DNA from: Gemmobacter sp034519525
GTDB taxonomy: Bacteria > Pseudomonadota > Alphaproteobacteria > Rhodobacterales > Rhodobacteraceae
Assembly: GCA_034519525.1 (NCBI GenBank)
Contig: JAXHOJ010000063.1
Span: forward strand, 1 to 64,000
Length of the DNA stretch: 64,000 nt
Direction: 5' to 3'
Shown: positions 61,272-64,000 of the stretch, piece after piece
Layout of the letters: every line of letters starts with the position of its first letter
Numbering within the stretch: position 1 is the first letter of the stretch
Notes under the pieces: model-generated
The model's input: the letters and a program-made list of their open reading frames with translations, nothing else
Told to the model about the DNA's origin: nothing
Database searches by the model: none
Translations under genes and position numbers: made by a program

Positions 61272-64000
61272 ATGACAATCTATGATGAAGCCTGGGTGAA
61301 GGCCGAGGAAACCAAGCGCGCCTGGATGCACGAGCACGGGCTGTACAAGGAGGATGACGAACATTCCTCCTGCGGGGTCGGCCTTGTGGTGGCGATTTCG
61401 GGCAAGCCGTCGCGCAAGGTGGTGCAATCGGGGATCGACGCGCTGCGGGCGATCTGGCACCGCGGCGCGGTGGATGCCGACGGCAAGACGGGCGATGGCG
61501 CGGGGATCCATGTGCAGATCCCGGTCAAGTTCTTTTACGACGTGATCCGCCGCACCGGCCATGAGCCGGATGTGAACAAGCTGGTGGCCGTGGGGCAGGT
61601 GTTCCTGCCGCGCACCGATTTTGCCGCGCAGGAGCGCTGCCGCACGATCGTGGAAACCGAAGTGCTGCGGATGGGCCATTACATCTATGGCTGGCGCCAT
61701 GTGCCGGTGGATATTTCGGTGCTGGGTGACAAGGCCAATGCGACGCGGCCCGAGATCGAACAGATCCTGATCCGCTGCGAAAAGGATATCGACCAGGAAC
61801 AGTTCGAGCGGGAACTGTACATCATCCGCCGCCGGATCGAAAAGGCGGCGCTGGCGGCGCATATCCAGGGGCTTTACCTGTGTTCGCTGTCGTGCCGGTC
61901 GATCATCTACAAGGGCATGATGCTGGCCGAGCAGGTTTCGGTCTTCTATCCCGACCTGCAGGATGATCGGTTCGAATCGACCTTTGCGATCTACCACCAG
62001 CGCTACAGCACCAACACCTTCCCGCAGTGGTGGCTGGCGCAGCCCTTCCGCATGCTGGCCCATAACGGCGAGATCAACACGCTGAAGGGCAACGTCAACT
62101 GGATGAAGAGCCACGAGATCCGCATGGCCTCCAGTGCCTTCGGGGAAGCGGCGGAAGACATCAAGCCGATCATCCCGTCGGGCACATCGGACAGCGGCGC
62201 GCTGGATGCGGTGTTCGAGGTTCTGGTGCGGTCGGGCCGCAGCGCCCCCATGGCGAAAACCATGCTGGTGCCCGAAGCCTGGAGCAAGACGACGACCGAC
62301 ATGCCGAAGGCCTGGGCGGATATGTACGCCTATTGCAACGCCGTGATGGAGCCGTGGGACGGACCGGCGGCGCTGGCGATGACGGATGGCCGCTGGGTCT
62401 GCGGCGGGCTGGACCGCAACGGGCTGCGGCCGATGCGCTATGTCGTCACCGGCGACGGGCTGCTGATCGCGGGGTCGGAAGCGGGCATGGTGCCGGTGGA
62501 TGAAACCACGATCCGCGAAAAGGGCGCGCTGGGGCCGGGGCAGATGATTGCCGTCGATACCCGCGACGGCAAGCTGTATCATGATGTCGACATCAAGAAC
62601 CGTCTGGCGGGCAGCCAGCCCTATGGCGACTGGATCGAAAAGGTCATCGACCTGAATTCGATGCTGCGCGACGTGCCGGAAGAACAGACCTTTACCGGCG
62701 CCGAGCTGCGCAAGCGGCAGATCGCGGCGGGCTATTCGGTGGAAGAGCTGGAACAGGTTCTGGCGCCGATGGCCGAAGACGGCAAGGAAATGATCGCCTC
62801 GATGGGCGATGACACGCCGGCGGCGGTGCTGTCGAAGCAATATCGCCCGCTGTCGCATTTCTTCCGCCAGAACTTCAGCCAGGTCACCAACCCGCCGATC
62901 GACAGCTTGCGCGAAAGCCGGGTGATGAGCCTGAAGACGCGGTTCGGCAACCTGAAGAACGTGCTGGATGAAAGCAGCGCCCAGACCGAAATTCTGGTGC
63001 TGGAAAGCCCGTTCATTGCCAATGCCGAATATGCGGTGATGCTGCGCCAGTTCGGCACGCAGGTGGCGGTGATTGATTGCACCTTCCCCGCCGGGGCCGA
63101 TCAGGAGGCGCTGCGCCTTGGGCTGGAGCGTATCCGCGCCGAAGCCGAAGATGCCGTGCGGTCGGGCGCCAGCCATATCGTGCTGTCGGACGAACATCAG
63201 GGTGAAGACAAGGTGGCGATGCCGATGATCCTTGCCACCAGCGCCGTGCACAGCTGGCTGACGCGCAAGGGTCTGCGCACCTTCACCGCCTGAACGTGCG
63301 CTCGGCCGAGTGCATCGACCCCCATTACTTTGCCGTGCTGATCGGCTGTGGCGCCACGACGGTGAACCCCTATCTGGCGCAGGACAGCATTGCAGACCGC
63401 ATCGCGCGCGGTCTGCTGGAGGGCAGCCTGACCGATGCGATGCGCCGCTATCGCGATGCCATCGACGCGGGCCTGCTGAAGATCATGGCGAAGATGGGGA
63501 TTTCGGTCATCTCGTCCTATCGCGGGGGCCTGAACTTCGAGGCCGTGGGGCTGAGCCGGGCCATGTGCGCCGAATATTTCCCGGGGATGCACAGCCGCAT
63601 TTCGGGCATCGGCCTGCATGGCATCCAGCAGAAGCTGGAGGAAATCCATGTGCGCGGCTGGCGGGGTGGCAGCGATGTGCTGCCCATCGGCGGCTTCTAC
63701 AAGGCGCGGCGGTCCGGCGAGAAACACGCCTGGGAAGCACAGACGATGCACATGTTGCAGGCGGCCTGTGATCGCGCCAGCTATGACATCTGGAAGCAGT
63801 ATTCGGCGGCGATGAAAGCCAATCCGCCGATCCATATCCGCGACCTTCTGGATATCAAGCCCGTGGGCAAGCCGGTGCCGATCGAAGAGGTGGAATCCAT
63901 CACCTCGATCCGCAAGCGGTTTGTCACGCCGGGTATGTCGCTGGGTGCCCTTGGCCCGGAAGCGCATATGACGCTGAACATCGCCATGAACCGCATCGGG
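61272..64000 (+). CDS. gltB: Glutamate synthase large subunit, cut by window end, one frameshift
   Basis: Makes glutamate from glutamine and 2-oxoglutarate. N-terminal short propeptide followed by Cys34 in EHSSCGVGLVVA, the glutaminase nucleophile exposed after processing. Glutaminase domain: RYSTNTFPQWWLAQPFRMLAHNGEIN in outline; GLDRNGLRPMRYV. Then the central domain to about residue 670. At 63285-63297 the frame shifts: frame one ends TGA at 63291-63293 (LRTFTA), while the next frame continues NVRSAECIDPHYFAVLIGCG, GISVISSYRGGLNFE and on to FVTPGMSLGALGPEAH at the window end. One inserted or lost base explains it. About half the gene is beyond 64000. Confidence 0.93.

Overview
This window is chromosomal DNA from a GC-rich alphaproteobacterium, most likely a member of the Rhodobacteraceae. 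The support is gene content (DUF2794, IalB-type and DUF5928 proteins, a P1B-4 metal ATPase beside mtaB, an lptC-lptA-lptB / hpf / ptsN block), an alphaproteobacterial-type sigma-32 promoter in front of dnaK, and two copies of an intergenic element with a CCCGGGGGA core of the kind I associate with this family. No phage, integrase, transposase or CRISPR genes are seen.

Layout. (a) 1-7828: a tandem array of about 40 copies of a roughly 199-bp unit. It runs off the left edge and abuts, without a spacer, the C-terminal part of a MuiA/DUF4139-like gene. (b) 8.8-10.8 kb, minus strand: carbonic anhydrase, SbtA-type bicarbonate transporter (frameshifted) and a PII-like SbtB protein, a small inorganic-carbon operon. 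(c) 11-25 kb: housekeeping and small-metabolism genes: M17 aminopeptidase, NlpC/P60 hydrolase, DUF2794, asparaginase, IalB protein, rlmN, a CPA2 antiporter, a YcaQ-type glycosylase, a secreted M10 protease (frameshifted), a LOG phosphoribohydrolase, an unrecognised two-gene unit, dapD (three one-base insertions) and a MarR regulator. (d) 25-32 kb: a TetR regulator divergent from a DgcA-type flavoprotein, then a sensory cluster of a secreted sulfite-oxidase-fold protein, a hybrid histidine kinase and a LuxR-type response regulator. (e) 32-41.7 kb: N-acetylglucosamine kinase and nagA, tRNA-Lys, dapF-mtaB, a metal P-type ATPase, and dnaK-dnaJ. (f) 41.8-51.3 kb: a surface-glycan block with an ABC-2 permease, cysQ, galU, four glycosyltransferases and a sulfotransferase. 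CysQ and the sulfotransferase fit together because sulfotransferases release the nucleotide that CysQ clears. (g) 51.3-55.2 kb, minus strand: ptsN, hpf, the LPS-export genes lptB/lptA/lptC and a short RNase D. (h) 55.2-64 kb: two tandemly duplicated tRNA-Leu genes, an NDUFA9-like protein, uppP, then gltD and gltB separated by three small genes. gltB is cut by the window end.

Data-quality warning. Five genes (sbtA, the M10 protease, dapD, the small secreted gene at 60.1 kb, gltB) carry single-base frameshifts. DapD and GltB are core biosynthetic enzymes, and removing one base at each of three sites restores a DapD of exactly normal length. Residual insertion/deletion errors of a long-read assembly are therefore a better explanation than mass pseudogene formation. 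The tandem array should be judged with this in mind, although its orderly variant gradients look biological.

The most unusual element is the array. Each unit carries a G-rich half and a C-rich half flanking an AT-rich palindrome whose length differs from copy to copy exactly at the tip of a predicted hairpin.
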